From positions 46,219 to 110,218 of the forward strand of contig QHWB01000030.1 of NCBI GenBank assembly GCA_003222395.1: a stretch of DNA of 64,000 nt, given 5' to 3'. The translations under genes and the position numbers were made by a program. Shown here in pieces: positions 17,057 to 25,893 of the stretch; the first letter of the stretch is position 1, and each line of letters opens with the position of its first letter. Source of the stretch: Acidobacteriota bacterium (GTDB taxonomy: Bacteria; Acidobacteriota; Vicinamibacteria; Vicinamibacterales; CAVVIG01). The notes below the pieces were generated by a model. That model made no database searches. It was not told the DNA's origin and saw only the letters and a program-made list of their open reading frames with translations.

Positions 17057-17993
17057 GCGATTTCAGCTTTTCGAGCGCGGCGCGGGCCGCTTCCTGCTCC
17101 GCGTCCTTCTTGCTCGACCCGGTCGCGCGCGAGAGCGGCTCGCCGCGTACGACGACTTCCACCTCGAACAGCTTGCTGTGATCGGGCCCCAGCGTGTTGA
17201 CGAGGCGGTACTCCGGCAGCGGCTGATCGCGCGACTGCAGCAGCTCCTGCAGCGCCGACTTGTAGTCCTCGCCGCCGACGCCGTGCCGCCGCACGTCGGC
17301 GATGAGATCGCGGAACTCGCGGGCGATGAACCCGCGCGCCGGCTCGATGCCGCCGTCGAGATAGATTGCCGCGAGCAGCGCCTCGTAGCCGTCGGCCAGC
17401 AGCGCCTGTTTCCGCCGCCCGCCGGTCTTCTCCTCGCCTTTGCCGAGCAGCAGATGCTCGCCGATGCGCAGACGCTCGGCCTGCCGCGCCAGCGACGCCG
17501 TCGACACCAGCGACGCCTTCGTCTTCGACTTCTCGCCTTCGTCGAACTCGGGGAACTCGTGAAAGAGCAGATCGGCGACGACGAATCCGAGCAGCGCGTC
17601 GCCCAGGAACTCCATCGACTCGTTGTCGACGACTCCGCCGCTGACGTCCTCGTTGGCGCGCGACGTGTGCGTCATCGCGTGCTCGAGCAGCCCGCGGTCC
17701 TTGAAGCGGTAGCCGATCGCCTGCTGCAGCGTCTCGAACTCGTCGCGGAGACGAATGACCTCGCCGTTCTTCAGCTCGGTCCGGTGGTCCTCGATGATCC
17801 GGAGCGCCTCGTCCGCCTCGCTGCTGTGGACGCCGATGCGCACGTCGTTGAGTCCCTCGACCGACAAGGGAAAGATGGAATGCGGGACCGCCGACGACAG
17901 CACCGACATGATGCCGTGCGCTTCGAGCAGCCCGCGGACGATCTGCGCTTCGATTTCGGAGTGCGTGCGGAAGACGATCTCGAAATCGGCCAC
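17052..17993 (-). CDS. rnc: Ribonuclease III with N-terminal DUF2007-like domain
   Basis: Double-stranded RNA endonuclease for rRNA and mRNA processing. The 313 residues split into three parts. Residues 1-74 are a DUF2007 (putative signal-transducing) ferredoxin-like domain: FRTHSEIEAQIVRGLLEAHGI to IEDHRTEL. The RNase III domain spans about 85-235, with signature NESMEFLGD (124-132) and DGYEALLAAIYLD (201-213). A C-terminal dsRNA-binding domain spans 244-312 (GSSKKDAEQEAARAALE). Family members usually lack the first domain. ATG 17993 gives the full fusion, and there is no sign of a frameshift. Confidence 0.93.
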   Translation of the reverse strand: MADFEIVFRTHSEIEAQIVRGLLEAHGIMSVLSSAVPHSIFPLSVEGLNDVRIGVHSSEADEALRIIEDHRTELKNGEVIRLRDEFETLQQAIGYRFKDRGLLEHAMTHTSRANEDVSGGVVDNESMEFLGDALLGFVVADLLFHEFPEFDEGEKSKTKASLVSTASLARQAERLRIGEHLLLGKGEEKTGGRRKQALLADGYEALLAAIYLDGGIEPARGFIAREFRDLIADVRRHGVGGEDYKSALQELLQSRDQPLPEYRLVNTLGPDHSKLFEVEVVVRGEPLSRATGSSKKDAEQEAARAALEKLKSP

Positions 17994-18008
17994 GACTCGT
18001 TACGTATA

Positions 18009-18154
18009 AGTTCGAAGTGCGAAGTCCGAAGTACGAAGTTCGAAGTGCGAAGTTCGAGGCACGATGAAATCGGTGTCAGGTTGCGGGCGTGCGACCCCGT
18101 ACTTCCGACTTCGTACTTCCGACGTCGTACTTCCGACTTCGTACTTCAGACTTA
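18009..18154. repeat. 8-bp CGAAGTNN repeats in two inverted arms
   Basis: Left arm 18009-18058 is a run of CGAAGT-type octamers. Right arm 18099-18154 carries the inverse (ACTTCCG/ACTTCGT) octamers. About 40 bp separate them. The transcript could form a long hairpin between the SpoIIE and rnc genes, which are on the same strand. Confidence 0.85.
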
Positions 18155-18160
18155 CAGGTT

Positions 18161-20254
18161 TCACGCGACAGCCTCCACGACCTCGTCGACTTTCAGGAGA
18201 ATCATCGTCATGTCGTCGTGCTGCGGCGCGTCGCCGACGAAGGCGGAGATCTCGCGCAGCACGCGCTCGCGCAGCTCGTCCGACGGCAGGTGCGCGTGCG
18301 TCTCGGCGAGCTGGCCGAGCCGGTTCTCGCCGAAGCAGTCATCGCGCGCGTTCATCGCCTCGCTGATGCCGTCGGTGAAGAACACGAACAGATCGCCGTC
18401 GTGCAGCAGGATCGTGTCCTCTTGCAGCAGCCGCTCGAACGTCTCGCCCTTGTCGATCTTCAGTCCCAGCACGAGTCCGTCGGGCGCGAGAATTTTCGCC
18501 CGGCGCGCTTCGAGGCCCGGTCCCGGGACGTAGATCAGCGGCGTGTGGCCGGCGCGCGCATACGTCATCGTACGCGTTCGCAGATCGAGGATCGCGTAGG
18601 TCATCGTGATGAAGCTGCGCGCGTCGAGATGCTCCGCGATGATGCGGTTCGCGTCGATCAGGAGGTCCCGCGGCGACGTGTGGATGCGGCTCAACGACAG
18701 CATGAGCCCCTTGAGCTCCGCCATGTACAGGGCAGCCGACGTCCCTTTGCCGGAGACGTCGGCAATCAGCACGCCGAGCCGGTGATCGTCGAGCGGGAGG
18801 AAATCGTAGTAGTCGCCGCCCACTTCCCGCGCCGGGACGCACACCGCCGTGACCGACAGGCCCGGCATCCGCAGCGGGCCCTGCGGCAGCAGCGACATCT
18901 GGATTTCATGCGCGATGCGAAGCTCCTCTTCGAGCCGCTTCTTCTCCGCGGCCTCGCGCAGCAGATCTTCGATGCTCGCGGTCATCTGGTTGAACGACCC
19001 CGCCAGCTCGCCGAGCTGATCTTCCGATCGCACCGCAATCTTGTGCGTGAAATCGCCTTGTCGCACGCGCTCGGTGCCCCTGAACAGCTCGTGCACCGAT
19101 CCGGTGATCGATTTGGCGAGGGCGAAGCCGGCCAGCGCGGCAATCACTTCGATGATGAGGAACAGCGCGCCGATGACGAACAGCACCATCAGCAGTCCCT
19201 GGCCGAACGTTCTCGGCACGCCGCCCTCGGGCGCCGAGATCCGGTCGTAGAGATCCGGAATGCTGAGCGCGGTCGTGATCGCGAGAATGCCCGACTCGCC
19301 GCTCCGCCAATCGCGGTACTCCATGAGGCTCGGCATATTGCTCAGCATGCCCTTCGGCGCGAGCGACGGCCGATCGCGTTCGTGTCCGCCCTGACGGCCA
19401 CTGAGCGGCTGTGCATCTCCGGCGACGCCGCTCGTCGAGACGCTTCGTACTTCGACGCCCGTGTCGTCCTTCAACCGCTGCCGCACCTGATCGTTGACCA
19501 GCAGGTCGACGACGACCGCGTAGCCCGGATGCGAAGCGTCGGGAAAGCCGACGGCCCGCACGACGAGGTGCGTGTCCTCGTCGGCGGTCTCGGCGGCCTT
19601 GCGATGCGAGTACGCCAGCACGCCCGAGAACCCGGAGCATGGAATCCATCCGGGAATCGCGCGCGGTGGATCGATGTGCCGCCACGGTCCGGCGGTGATC
19701 ATCGCCGAATCGGACAGCGTCGCCTTGACATCCGCCGAACCGGCGCAGCTGCGATCGGCCGGCACGACCGCCATCGACAGCTCCGGGAGCTCCTCGGCCT
19801 GCGTCGACTGCCGGCGCGCGACGATGACCGGCACGTCGCGTCCGCCGGCGCGCTGGATTTCGAGCGCGGTGCTCTGCGCGATGAAGCGCGCGCGATCGGC
19901 CAGCGCGTGGAGGCGGCTCTGCACGAGGTACGAGCTGAAGTTGTAGAACAGCAGGAACCCGCACAGCAGGAAGAACGCCACGATGAGCAGCGCCGGCACG
20001 AAGCCGACGAAGATGTACGACAGAATCATCTTGCGGCGCACGCGCCACAGCAGCCGCCGCTTCGCGAGCACGATGAGGCGGAACGCGAAGTACGTGGCGC
20101 CCGCCGCGATCGCGAGGCCGGCGACGGTGTCGACGACGCTCAGAAACGCCGGCACGCCGCCGGAGATCGCGCGGACGAGCCACACGACGAACTTGATCGC
20201 GGCGCCGACGATGATCGCGCGGCCCGGCAGCGTGTGGAGTAGGTACTGACGCAT
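18161..20254 (-). CDS. Membrane HAMP-SpoIIE (PP2C-type) serine phosphatase
   Basis: A 697-residue integral membrane regulator. Membrane segments lie near 15-35, 40-62 and 75-110. An extracytoplasmic region of about 220 residues follows, then another membrane helix (about 355-385). A HAMP linker follows (about 385-440), then a RsbU/SpoIIE phosphatase domain (about 460-695). Its metal-binding acids are visible in GGDYYDF, IADVSGKG, FFTDGISEAMN and QHDDMT. Such enzymes dephosphorylate anti-sigma antagonists in partner-switching. No antagonist or anti-sigma gene is adjacent. It starts at ATG 20254. Confidence 0.92.
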   Translation of the reverse strand: MRQYLLHTLPGRAIIVGAAIKFVVWLVRAISGGVPAFLSVVDTVAGLAIAAGATYFAFRLIVLAKRRLLWRVRRKMILSYIFVGFVPALLIVAFFLLCGFLLFYNFSSYLVQSRLHALADRARFIAQSTALEIQRAGGRDVPVIVARRQSTQAEELPELSMAVVPADRSCAGSADVKATLSDSAMITAGPWRHIDPPRAIPGWIPCSGFSGVLAYSHRKAAETADEDTHLVVRAVGFPDASHPGYAVVVDLLVNDQVRQRLKDDTGVEVRSVSTSGVAGDAQPLSGRQGGHERDRPSLAPKGMLSNMPSLMEYRDWRSGESGILAITTALSIPDLYDRISAPEGGVPRTFGQGLLMVLFVIGALFLIIEVIAALAGFALAKSITGSVHELFRGTERVRQGDFTHKIAVRSEDQLGELAGSFNQMTASIEDLLREAAEKKRLEEELRIAHEIQMSLLPQGPLRMPGLSVTAVCVPAREVGGDYYDFLPLDDHRLGVLIADVSGKGTSAALYMAELKGLMLSLSRIHTSPRDLLIDANRIIAEHLDARSFITMTYAILDLRTRTMTYARAGHTPLIYVPGPGLEARRAKILAPDGLVLGLKIDKGETFERLLQEDTILLHDGDLFVFFTDGISEAMNARDDCFGENRLGQLAETHAHLPSDELRERVLREISAFVGDAPQHDDMTMILLKVDEVVEAVA

Positions 20255-20339
20255 TCGCAGATCGCTTCCACCACTTCTCGTCCTCCGCGTCCCGTGTCCT
20301 GGGTGGTGGAGAGCTTGACCATGCTATCGTAACTGGATC

Positions 20340-21497
20340 GTGAAGCTCACATCACGCGCACGGTTCAGCACGATCTGTCTGCATGCAGGGCAGGAGCCCG
20401 ACCCGTCGACCGGCGCGATCATCACGCCGATTTATCAGACGTCGACGTACGTGCAGGAGGCGCTCGGCCGGCACAAGGGCTTCGAGTACGCGCGCACGCA
20501 GAATCCGACGCGCCTCGCCCTCGAGCGCAATCTGGCCGCGATGGAGAGCGGAAAAGCCGGCTTCGCGTTCGCCTCGGGCATGGCCGCGATCGGCGCCATC
20601 GCCACGCTGCTCAAGGCCGGCGATCACGTCGTCGTGTCCGACAACACGTACGGCGGGACGTTCCGTCTGTTCGACAAGGTCCTCACGCGCTATCAGCTGT
20701 CGTTCAGCTACGTCGACACGGCGGATCTCGCCGCGACCGAACGCGCGTTCACGCCGGCGACGAAAATGTTGTTCGTCGAGACGCCGACGAACCCGATCAT
20801 GCGCATCACGGATCTGCGCGCGGCGGCCGAACTGGCGCATCGTCACCATGCCCGCCTCGTCGTCGACAACACGTTCGCCAGCCCGTTCATCCAGCGCCCG
20901 ATCGAGCATGGCGCCGATCTGGTCACCCACAGCACGACGAAATACCTGAACGGCCACAGCGACAGCGTCGGCGGCATCGTCGTCGCGGTCCGCGACGACG
21001 ACATCGAGTGGCTCGGATTCGTGCAGAACGCCGAAGGCGCGATTCTCGGCCCGATGGATTCGTGGCTCGTGCTGCGCGGCACCAAGACGCTGCCGCTGCG
21101 CATGCAGCAGCACAACGCGAACGGCCTCGCGCTCGCGGAGTTCGTCGCGAAGCATCCCAAGGTGAAGCAGGTGTACTATCCGGGCCTGCCGACGCACCCG
21201 CATTACGAGCTCGCCCGGCGTCAGATGAACGGCTTCGGCGGCATGCTCGCGTTCGATCTCGGATCGCTGGCAGCGGCGCGAACCGTGCTGAACGGCGTGA
21301 AGCTCCACGCGCTGGCCGAAAGCCTGGGCGGCGTCGAAACGCTCATCTCGCATCCGGCGACGATGACGCACGCATCCGTGCCGGCCGACCGCCGCGCGGC
21401 GCTTGGCATCACCGACGGCCTGGTCCGCATTTCCGCCGGCATCGAGGACATCGAGGACCTGAAGGAAGACCTGGCGCAGGCGCTGGATCTCAGCTAA
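20340..21497 (+). CDS. Cystathionine gamma-synthase/lyase family PLP enzyme
   Basis: A 385-residue fold-type I PLP enzyme of the transsulfuration family. The Schiff-base Lys201 lies in HSTTKYLNGHSD, with YARTQNPTR, FASGMAAIGA and VVDNTFASP contacts all present. It could be cystathionine gamma-lyase, gamma-synthase or a related gamma-lyase; sequence motifs alone do not separate these. GTG 20340 follows TATCGTAACTGGATC. The DedA gene begins at the base after its stop, so the two form an operon. Confidence 0.9.
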   Translation: MKLTSRARFSTICLHAGQEPDPSTGAIITPIYQTSTYVQEALGRHKGFEYARTQNPTRLALERNLAAMESGKAGFAFASGMAAIGAIATLLKAGDHVVVSDNTYGGTFRLFDKVLTRYQLSFSYVDTADLAATERAFTPATKMLFVETPTNPIMRITDLRAAAELAHRHHARLVVDNTFASPFIQRPIEHGADLVTHSTTKYLNGHSDSVGGIVVAVRDDDIEWLGFVQNAEGAILGPMDSWLVLRGTKTLPLRMQQHNANGLALAEFVAKHPKVKQVYYPGLPTHPHYELARRQMNGFGGMLAFDLGSLAAARTVLNGVKLHALAESLGGVETLISHPATMTHASVPADRRAALGITDGLVRISAGIEDIEDLKEDLAQALDLS

Positions 21498-22139
21498 GTG
21501 CTCGATTTCGTCCTTCACTTCGACAGGCATCTGCTGGAGTTCGTTCACACCTACGGCTCGTGGGTGTATGGACTTCTGTTCGCAATCATCTTCGCGGAGA
21601 CCGGCTTCGTGGTGACGCCGTTTCTGCCGGGCGATTCGTTGCTGTTCGCGGCGGGCGCCTTGTGCGCCACCGGCGCGTTGAGCGCGCCGGCGACGTTCGT
21701 CTTCCTGGCCGTCGCGGCGTTCACGGGGAACGCGGTCAACTACACGGTGGGACGCCTCGTCGGACCGCGCGTGTTCAGTGCGAGCGATTCGAGCGGCATC
21801 TCGCATCGGTTGCTGAACCGCGATCACCTCGAACGCGCGCACGGCTTTTTCGACCAGTACGGCGGCAAGGCCGTCGTCCTGAGCCGCTTCATGCCGATCG
21901 TCCGGACGTTCTTGCCATTCGTCGCCGGCGCGGCCGCGATGCAGCCGGCGGCGTTCGCGCTCTACAACCTGATCGGCGCCGTCGGATGGGTTGGCTTGTG
22001 CCTTGGCGCCGGCTGGCTGTTCGGCAACGTGCCGATCATCAAGGAGAACTTCTCGCTGGTAACGATTGGCATCGTCATCGTGTCGTTACTGCCGATGGTC
22101 TTCGAATATCTGCGTCCACGAAGGCACAAGTCCGCCTGA
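21498..22139 (+). CDS. DedA-family membrane protein
   Basis: A 213-residue inner-membrane protein with about five hydrophobic segments and the DedA signature: FAETGFVVTPFLPGDSLLF near the N-terminus and the FDQYGGKAVVLSRFMPIVRT motif with its conserved Gly and Arg. The family includes undecaprenyl-phosphate and phospholipid transporters needed for envelope maintenance. The start is GTG 21498, directly after the upstream stop. A role linked to the transsulfuration gene is not obvious. Confidence 0.92.
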   Translation: MLDFVLHFDRHLLEFVHTYGSWVYGLLFAIIFAETGFVVTPFLPGDSLLFAAGALCATGALSAPATFVFLAVAAFTGNAVNYTVGRLVGPRVFSASDSSGISHRLLNRDHLERAHGFFDQYGGKAVVLSRFMPIVRTFLPFVAGAAAMQPAAFALYNLIGAVGWVGLCLGAGWLFGNVPIIKENFSLVTIGIVIVSLLPMVFEYLRPRRHKSA

Positions 22140-22253
22140 TGGCGGGCGGATGCCATCACTGCACGTCTTCGCCGAATCAGTACCGGCGGCTAGTTCTGGG
22201 CTGGTGCTGATTCAATGAAGGCAGTTCACCAGTCGGCGTGAAAGCGGATGGCA

Positions 22254-22571
22254 CTACGCCGTCTCCGCCTTCACCCAATCCAGATACGCGTCGCTGCCGC
22301 CATCGATATCGATGACGACGAGCTCGGGAAGCTCGTACGGATGCAGTTCGTGGATCCGTTTCCTGAGCGCCTCGAGCCGGTCGCGCGTCGTCTTGATCAC
22401 CACCTGACGCTCGGCGTCGCGCTCGACCCGACCCTTCCATCGGTACGTCGACGCCATCGGTCCGTGGACGTTGACGCAGGCGGCGAGTCGCTCGACGATC
22501 AACGTTCGCGCGAGCTCAGCTGTTGTCGAGTCGTCGTTCGGCAGTGTCGTGAGGACGAGAATCGCTGGCAT
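22254..22571 (-). CDS. cutA: CutA-family divalent-cation tolerance protein
   Basis: A 105-residue cytoplasmic protein matching CutA1 in length and motifs: LARTLIVERLAACVNV, the YRWKGRVERDAERQVVIKTT block, and HPYELPELVVIDI. The family forms very stable trimers linked to copper tolerance, although its biochemical role is unclear. ATG 22571 follows AGAGG. The longer upstream frame has no support. Confidence 0.93.
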   Translation of the reverse strand: MPAILVLTTLPNDDSTTAELARTLIVERLAACVNVHGPMASTYRWKGRVERDAERQVVIKTTRDRLEALRKRIHELHPYELPELVVIDIDGGSDAYLDWVKAETA

Positions 22572-22619
22572 GGAGAACCTCTTGTACTCGCGTCGCAAAT
22601 CGTGTACTGTGTCTGACGC

Positions 22620-22976
22620 GTGCCGAAGGACGTCGCCACATCCGCACTCAAACGACGCGCTCCGCAACCGCAGCGTCCAGCCCGCGGCCGCCGCATCGTT
22701 CACTGGCTGCTGATGTTCGTCGCCTCGTTGATCGTTGTCGACGGCCTATTCGGCGAGCGCGGGCTGCTCGCGATGCTCCGCGCGCGGCAGGAGTACGACC
22801 AGCTCGCGACCACCCTCGCACGCCAGCGTGCCGAAAACGCGCGGCTGCGCGAGGATGTACGGCGCCTCAACGACGATCCGCGCGCGATCGAAGAAGTCGC
22901 ACGCCGCGAGCTCGGCCTCATCAGGCGGGGTGAGAAGGTGTTCATCATCAAAGACGTGCCGCCTGCGAAGCCCTGA
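22620..22976 (+). CDS. FtsB/DivIC-like septum formation initiator
   Basis: A 118-residue bitopic membrane protein. A basic N-terminus is followed by one membrane segment (about 28-42). Next comes a leucine-zipper-like coiled coil (about 52-85, QLATTLARQRAENARLREDVRRL) and the DPRAIEEVARRELGLIRRGEKVFI block typical of FtsB/DivIC. It would work in the periplasm in the division complex. GTG 22620 has a TGTACTGTG box a few bases upstream. Its 3' end overlaps the convergent nhaA by 29 bp. Confidence 0.88.
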   Translation: MPKDVATSALKRRAPQPQRPARGRRIVHWLLMFVASLIVVDGLFGERGLLAMLRARQEYDQLATTLARQRAENARLREDVRRLNDDPRAIEEVARRELGLIRRGEKVFIIKDVPPAKP

Positions 22977-24120
22977 AGCGTCCCACCCGCAGAATCGCCG
23001 CCACCGCTAACGCCACTCCAGCGCTGCCGACGCTCAGCAGCGCCCCCAGCTTCGTCTCGTCGAGGTAACGCCCTGGCGGAAACGCCGCCGTCGCAAAGAA
23101 CAGCGCCACGGTGAACCCGATCCCGGCGGCGCAGCCGACGACGACAATGTCGGACCAGCCGAGACGCTGAGGGAGTCGGAGTCCCGCGAGCGCCGCGCCG
23201 GCCACGGCAAGACCGATCCCGAGCGGCTTTCCAGTGGCGATTGCGACGAGCACCGCCCATGTTCCGGGTCCGATGGCCGTGATGACCACGCCGGCATTCA
23301 CGAGCCCGAACAGGAACAACACGGCTTGCACCGGGTACTTGAAGCGATGCTCGAATTCGCTCAGAGGATCGTGTTCGCCTGCCGGTGCGTCGACGAAGAG
23401 GCCGGGGTCGCGCGTGGCATGCGGCACGAACGGCATGATCGGGACGAGCGCCAGCGCAGGATGGAATCCGCCCCAGAACAGCGCGGTCCACGACAAGGCG
23501 CCGCCGGCGGCCACGTACGGCCAGAACACGCGCGTCTGCCGTCGCCTGATCACGAAGACGGCGGCAAGCGCAGCGGACATGAGCAGCGCCGCCGCGATCA
23601 CGTGAACGTTCCCGACCGGGTAGAACAGCGCGAGGATGACGAGGCCAAACGCATCGTCGGCGATCGCGAGGAGCAGCAGGAATGGAATGGCTGGATGGTC
23701 GCGGAAAATCACTTTCGCGACGAGATAGCTGAAGGCGACGTCGGTGGCGCAGGGAATCGCCCAGCCGCGAACGAGCGCGCGATGACCGGTCGTGAGCGCG
23801 AAAGCCGTGAAGATGGCGGCGGGCGCGGCCATGCCGCCAATCGCGGCGACGACCGGCAGCGCCGCCCGGCGCCACGTATGCAGCGCGCCGCCAGGACACG
23901 TGGCCTCGACGACCTCCTTCGCAGCCAGCGCGAAGAAGAACACCATGCCGATGTCGTTGACGGGAAAATCGAGCGCACGCGCGAACGACGTGTAGCTCGC
24001 CGCAGATGTATTCGCCCAGACGAGCGCGATTGCCACACCCGCGGGCAGCACGAGCGAATGGTCGACGGCGAACCGACCGGCGCGCCTCGCGGGCGCAGAG
24101 ATCGAAGAGCGCGAGCGCAT
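22948..24120 (-). CDS. nhaA: Na+/H+ antiporter NhaA
   Basis: A 390-residue inner-membrane antiporter exchanging Na+ for protons. About 11-12 membrane segments are visible. The paired essential aspartates occur in AIADDAFGLVILALFYP, and the helix IV Asp in PCATDVAFSY. The VWANTSAASY and FPVNDIGMVFFFALAAKEV blocks are family hallmarks. ATG 24120 is preferred. A GTG at 24135 is possible and would overlap the promoter of the divergent amidohydrolase gene. Confidence 0.95.
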   Translation of the reverse strand: MRSRSSISAPARRAGRFAVDHSLVLPAGVAIALVWANTSAASYTSFARALDFPVNDIGMVFFFALAAKEVVEATCPGGALHTWRRAALPVVAAIGGMAAPAAIFTAFALTTGHRALVRGWAIPCATDVAFSYLVAKVIFRDHPAIPFLLLLAIADDAFGLVILALFYPVGNVHVIAAALLMSAALAAVFVIRRRQTRVFWPYVAAGGALSWTALFWGGFHPALALVPIMPFVPHATRDPGLFVDAPAGEHDPLSEFEHRFKYPVQAVLFLFGLVNAGVVITAIGPGTWAVLVAIATGKPLGIGLAVAGAALAGLRLPQRLGWSDIVVVGCAAGIGFTVALFFATAAFPPGRYLDETKLGALLSVGSAGVALAVAAILRVGRFRASQAARL

Positions 24121-24135
24121 TGGCTCGGCCGTCAC

Positions 24136-24141
24136 TATAAT
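24136..24141 (+). promoter_or_regulatory. TATAAT -10 box for a leaderless start
   Basis: A perfect -10 hexamer ends 7 bases before GTG 24149, so transcription would begin at or near the start codon. No clear -35 box is visible. The same gap drives nhaA in the other direction. Confidence 0.6.
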
Positions 24142-24148
24142 CCCCTCC

Positions 24149-25315
24149 GTGTTCACCAGACGCGAGTTCCTCGCAGGCCTCGGCGCCGCCTCGGCGATCG
24201 GCGCGCGTCGCGTCCGCGCCGCGCGATACGACGTGCTGATCAAGGGCGGCCGCGTCATCGACCCCGGACAACGTCTCGATCGCGTGACGGACGTCGCGAT
24301 TCAGGGCGGCCGCATTCGAGCCGTTCAACCAGCCATCGCGATCGGCGAAGCAGCCGACGTTGTCGACGCGAGTGGCAAGCTGGTGACGCCGGGCTGGATC
24401 GATCTGCACGTGCACGTGGGCGCGCCGGACCTGACACCGGCGACGCTGCTCCACGACGGCGTGACGTCGATGGTCGACGGCGGATCGGCCGGCGCCGACA
24501 ACATCGACGCGCTGGTCGGCGTGGCGCGAGCGGCGCCGAACCGCGTCCGCATTCTGCTCAATATCGCGCGCACCGGCGTCACCGGACCCGGTGAACTGAA
24601 GGACATGGCGGCGGCCGACGTGGACGCCGCGCGGCGCGCGATCGCGCGGCACCGCGAGTGGATCGTGGGCGTGAAGGTGCGACTCTCAGAGTCCGTGTGC
24701 GGCGATCAGGATCTTGAAGCGCTGCGTCGCGCACGGCAGGCTGCAGGGCCGCTGCCGGTGATGCTCCACGTCGGCCAGACGTTTTCGCCGCTGCAGAAAA
24801 TTCTGGAACTGCTCGAGCCCGGCGACATCGTCACGCACCCGTATTCGCCGCCGCCGCACACCGTCCTCGACGACAATGGCCGCGTCCTGCCGGAGGTGCG
24901 GGCCGCCAGACGGCGCGGCATTCGATTCGACGTCGGAAACGGCCGGAACGGCCACATCACGTGGCCGATCGTCGACGCGGCCACGCGCGACGGCTTCTGG
25001 CCCGACACGATCTCGTCCGACATCACGGGACCGGGACGCACGTTCCGCGTGTTCGATCTCCCGACGGTCGTGTCGAAGTTCCTGATGCTCGGCATGCCGC
25101 TCGATCAGGCGATGGCGTCCGTGACGACGCACGCCGCGGCGGCCGTGCGGGCGTTCAAGGATCTCGGCACGCTGCGGCCCGGCGCGCCGGCGGACGTCGC
25201 GATTCTCGAGCTGAAGAACGGTGAGTTCGAATTCGTCGACAACGTCGACGCGAAGCGCACCGGCCGCGTGAAGCTCGCGACGACCGCGGTCGTGATGAAC
25301 GGGAAGCGAATGTGA
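24149..25315 (+). CDS. Exported amidohydrolase/deacetylase-family metallohydrolase
   Basis: A 388-residue protein with a twin-arginine-like N-terminus (TRREFLAGLGAA). The amidohydrolase barrel binds metal through HVHV (87-90), a candidate carbamylated Lys in GVKVRLSES, His in MLHVGQTF and VTHPYS, and an Asp late in the barrel (SSDITGP). It most resembles dihydroorotase-like deacetylases of unknown substrate. Export suggests action on an extracellular amide or a cyclic compound. GTG 24149 follows TATAAT directly. Confidence 0.85.
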   Translation: MFTRREFLAGLGAASAIGARRVRAARYDVLIKGGRVIDPGQRLDRVTDVAIQGGRIRAVQPAIAIGEAADVVDASGKLVTPGWIDLHVHVGAPDLTPATLLHDGVTSMVDGGSAGADNIDALVGVARAAPNRVRILLNIARTGVTGPGELKDMAAADVDAARRAIARHREWIVGVKVRLSESVCGDQDLEALRRARQAAGPLPVMLHVGQTFSPLQKILELLEPGDIVTHPYSPPPHTVLDDNGRVLPEVRAARRRGIRFDVGNGRNGHITWPIVDAATRDGFWPDTISSDITGPGRTFRVFDLPTVVSKFLMLGMPLDQAMASVTTHAAAAVRAFKDLGTLRPGAPADVAILELKNGEFEFVDNVDAKRTGRVKLATTAVVMNGKRM

Positions 25316-25316
25316 A

Positions 25317-25398
25317 CCCCTACCCGGCCTACATGACCTACATGACCTACCCGACCTACCCGACCTACCCGACCTACCCGCCCTACCGGCCTACGCGC
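25317..25398. repeat. 9-bp CCTACCCGA tandem array
   Basis: About eight copies of a CCTACCCGA or CCTACATGA nonamer fill the gap between convergent genes. The unit is the same as the right arm at 7199-7232. Confidence 0.9.
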
Positions 25399-25411
25399 AA
25401 GCCGCAGGCGC

Positions 25412-25876
25412 TCACTTGTTCGCGTTCACGATCGCTTCCATGTATCGCTGGTGGCAGTTCGAGCACGCCTCGTACACGTCGCCGCCGATTGTGAACAGCT
25501 GATCGACGTTCTTGGCTTCGGCCGCCCTCCATGCCGCGCTGCCGACGTCGATCAACTCCTGCGATCGCTTCATCCACTCGCTGCCGTCCTTCGCGCGCGG
25601 CACCATCATCAACAGGTTGCCCGATTCGGTCAGCACGATCGCGGCGTTGCGAACCTGGGCCCATTCCTCGTCGTTCTTCGGGCGGCGCCGCGTCGTTCCC
25701 TCCAGAGTGATGATTTCGCCGGTCGCTTCCCAGAGGACATCGGCGCTCGGATCGATGGCGCCCTGCATCAACTGCTTGACGTCGGCGACCGGCCTGAACG
25801 GCGGCGGCTGCGGACCTCCGCTGCAGGCGAGCGAACAGACTATTCCGGCGAGGACGAGCGGCAACATCGTGCGCAT
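25412..25876 (-). CDS. Lipoprotein cytochrome of the c-prime type
   Basis: A 154-residue protein with a lipobox-like signal (Cys18 in LACSGG). The body is helical and the single haem site CSNCH (138-142) lies close to the C-terminus, an arrangement typical of class II cytochromes c (c-prime). It would be membrane-tethered in the periplasm. The same architecture, fused to another domain, appears at 36279. Redox partner unknown. Confidence 0.85.
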   Translation of the reverse strand: MRTMLPLVLAGIVCSLACSGGPQPPPFRPVADVKQLMQGAIDPSADVLWEATGEIITLEGTTRRRPKNDEEWAQVRNAAIVLTESGNLLMMVPRAKDGSEWMKRSQELIDVGSAAWRAAEAKNVDQLFTIGGDVYEACSNCHQRYMEAIVNANK

Positions 25877-25893
25877 CGCCCGAGATTATAGGA

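Noticed and set aside
18089..20242. Plus-strand open frame opposite the SpoIIE phosphatase gene
   Set aside because: Shadow composition, no motif, and the minus strand encodes a complete recognised protein.
22140..22253. Possible tRNA or small RNA in the gap after the DedA gene
   Set aside because: No cloverleaf, no CCA end and no T-loop motif could be found; it looks like ordinary spacer.
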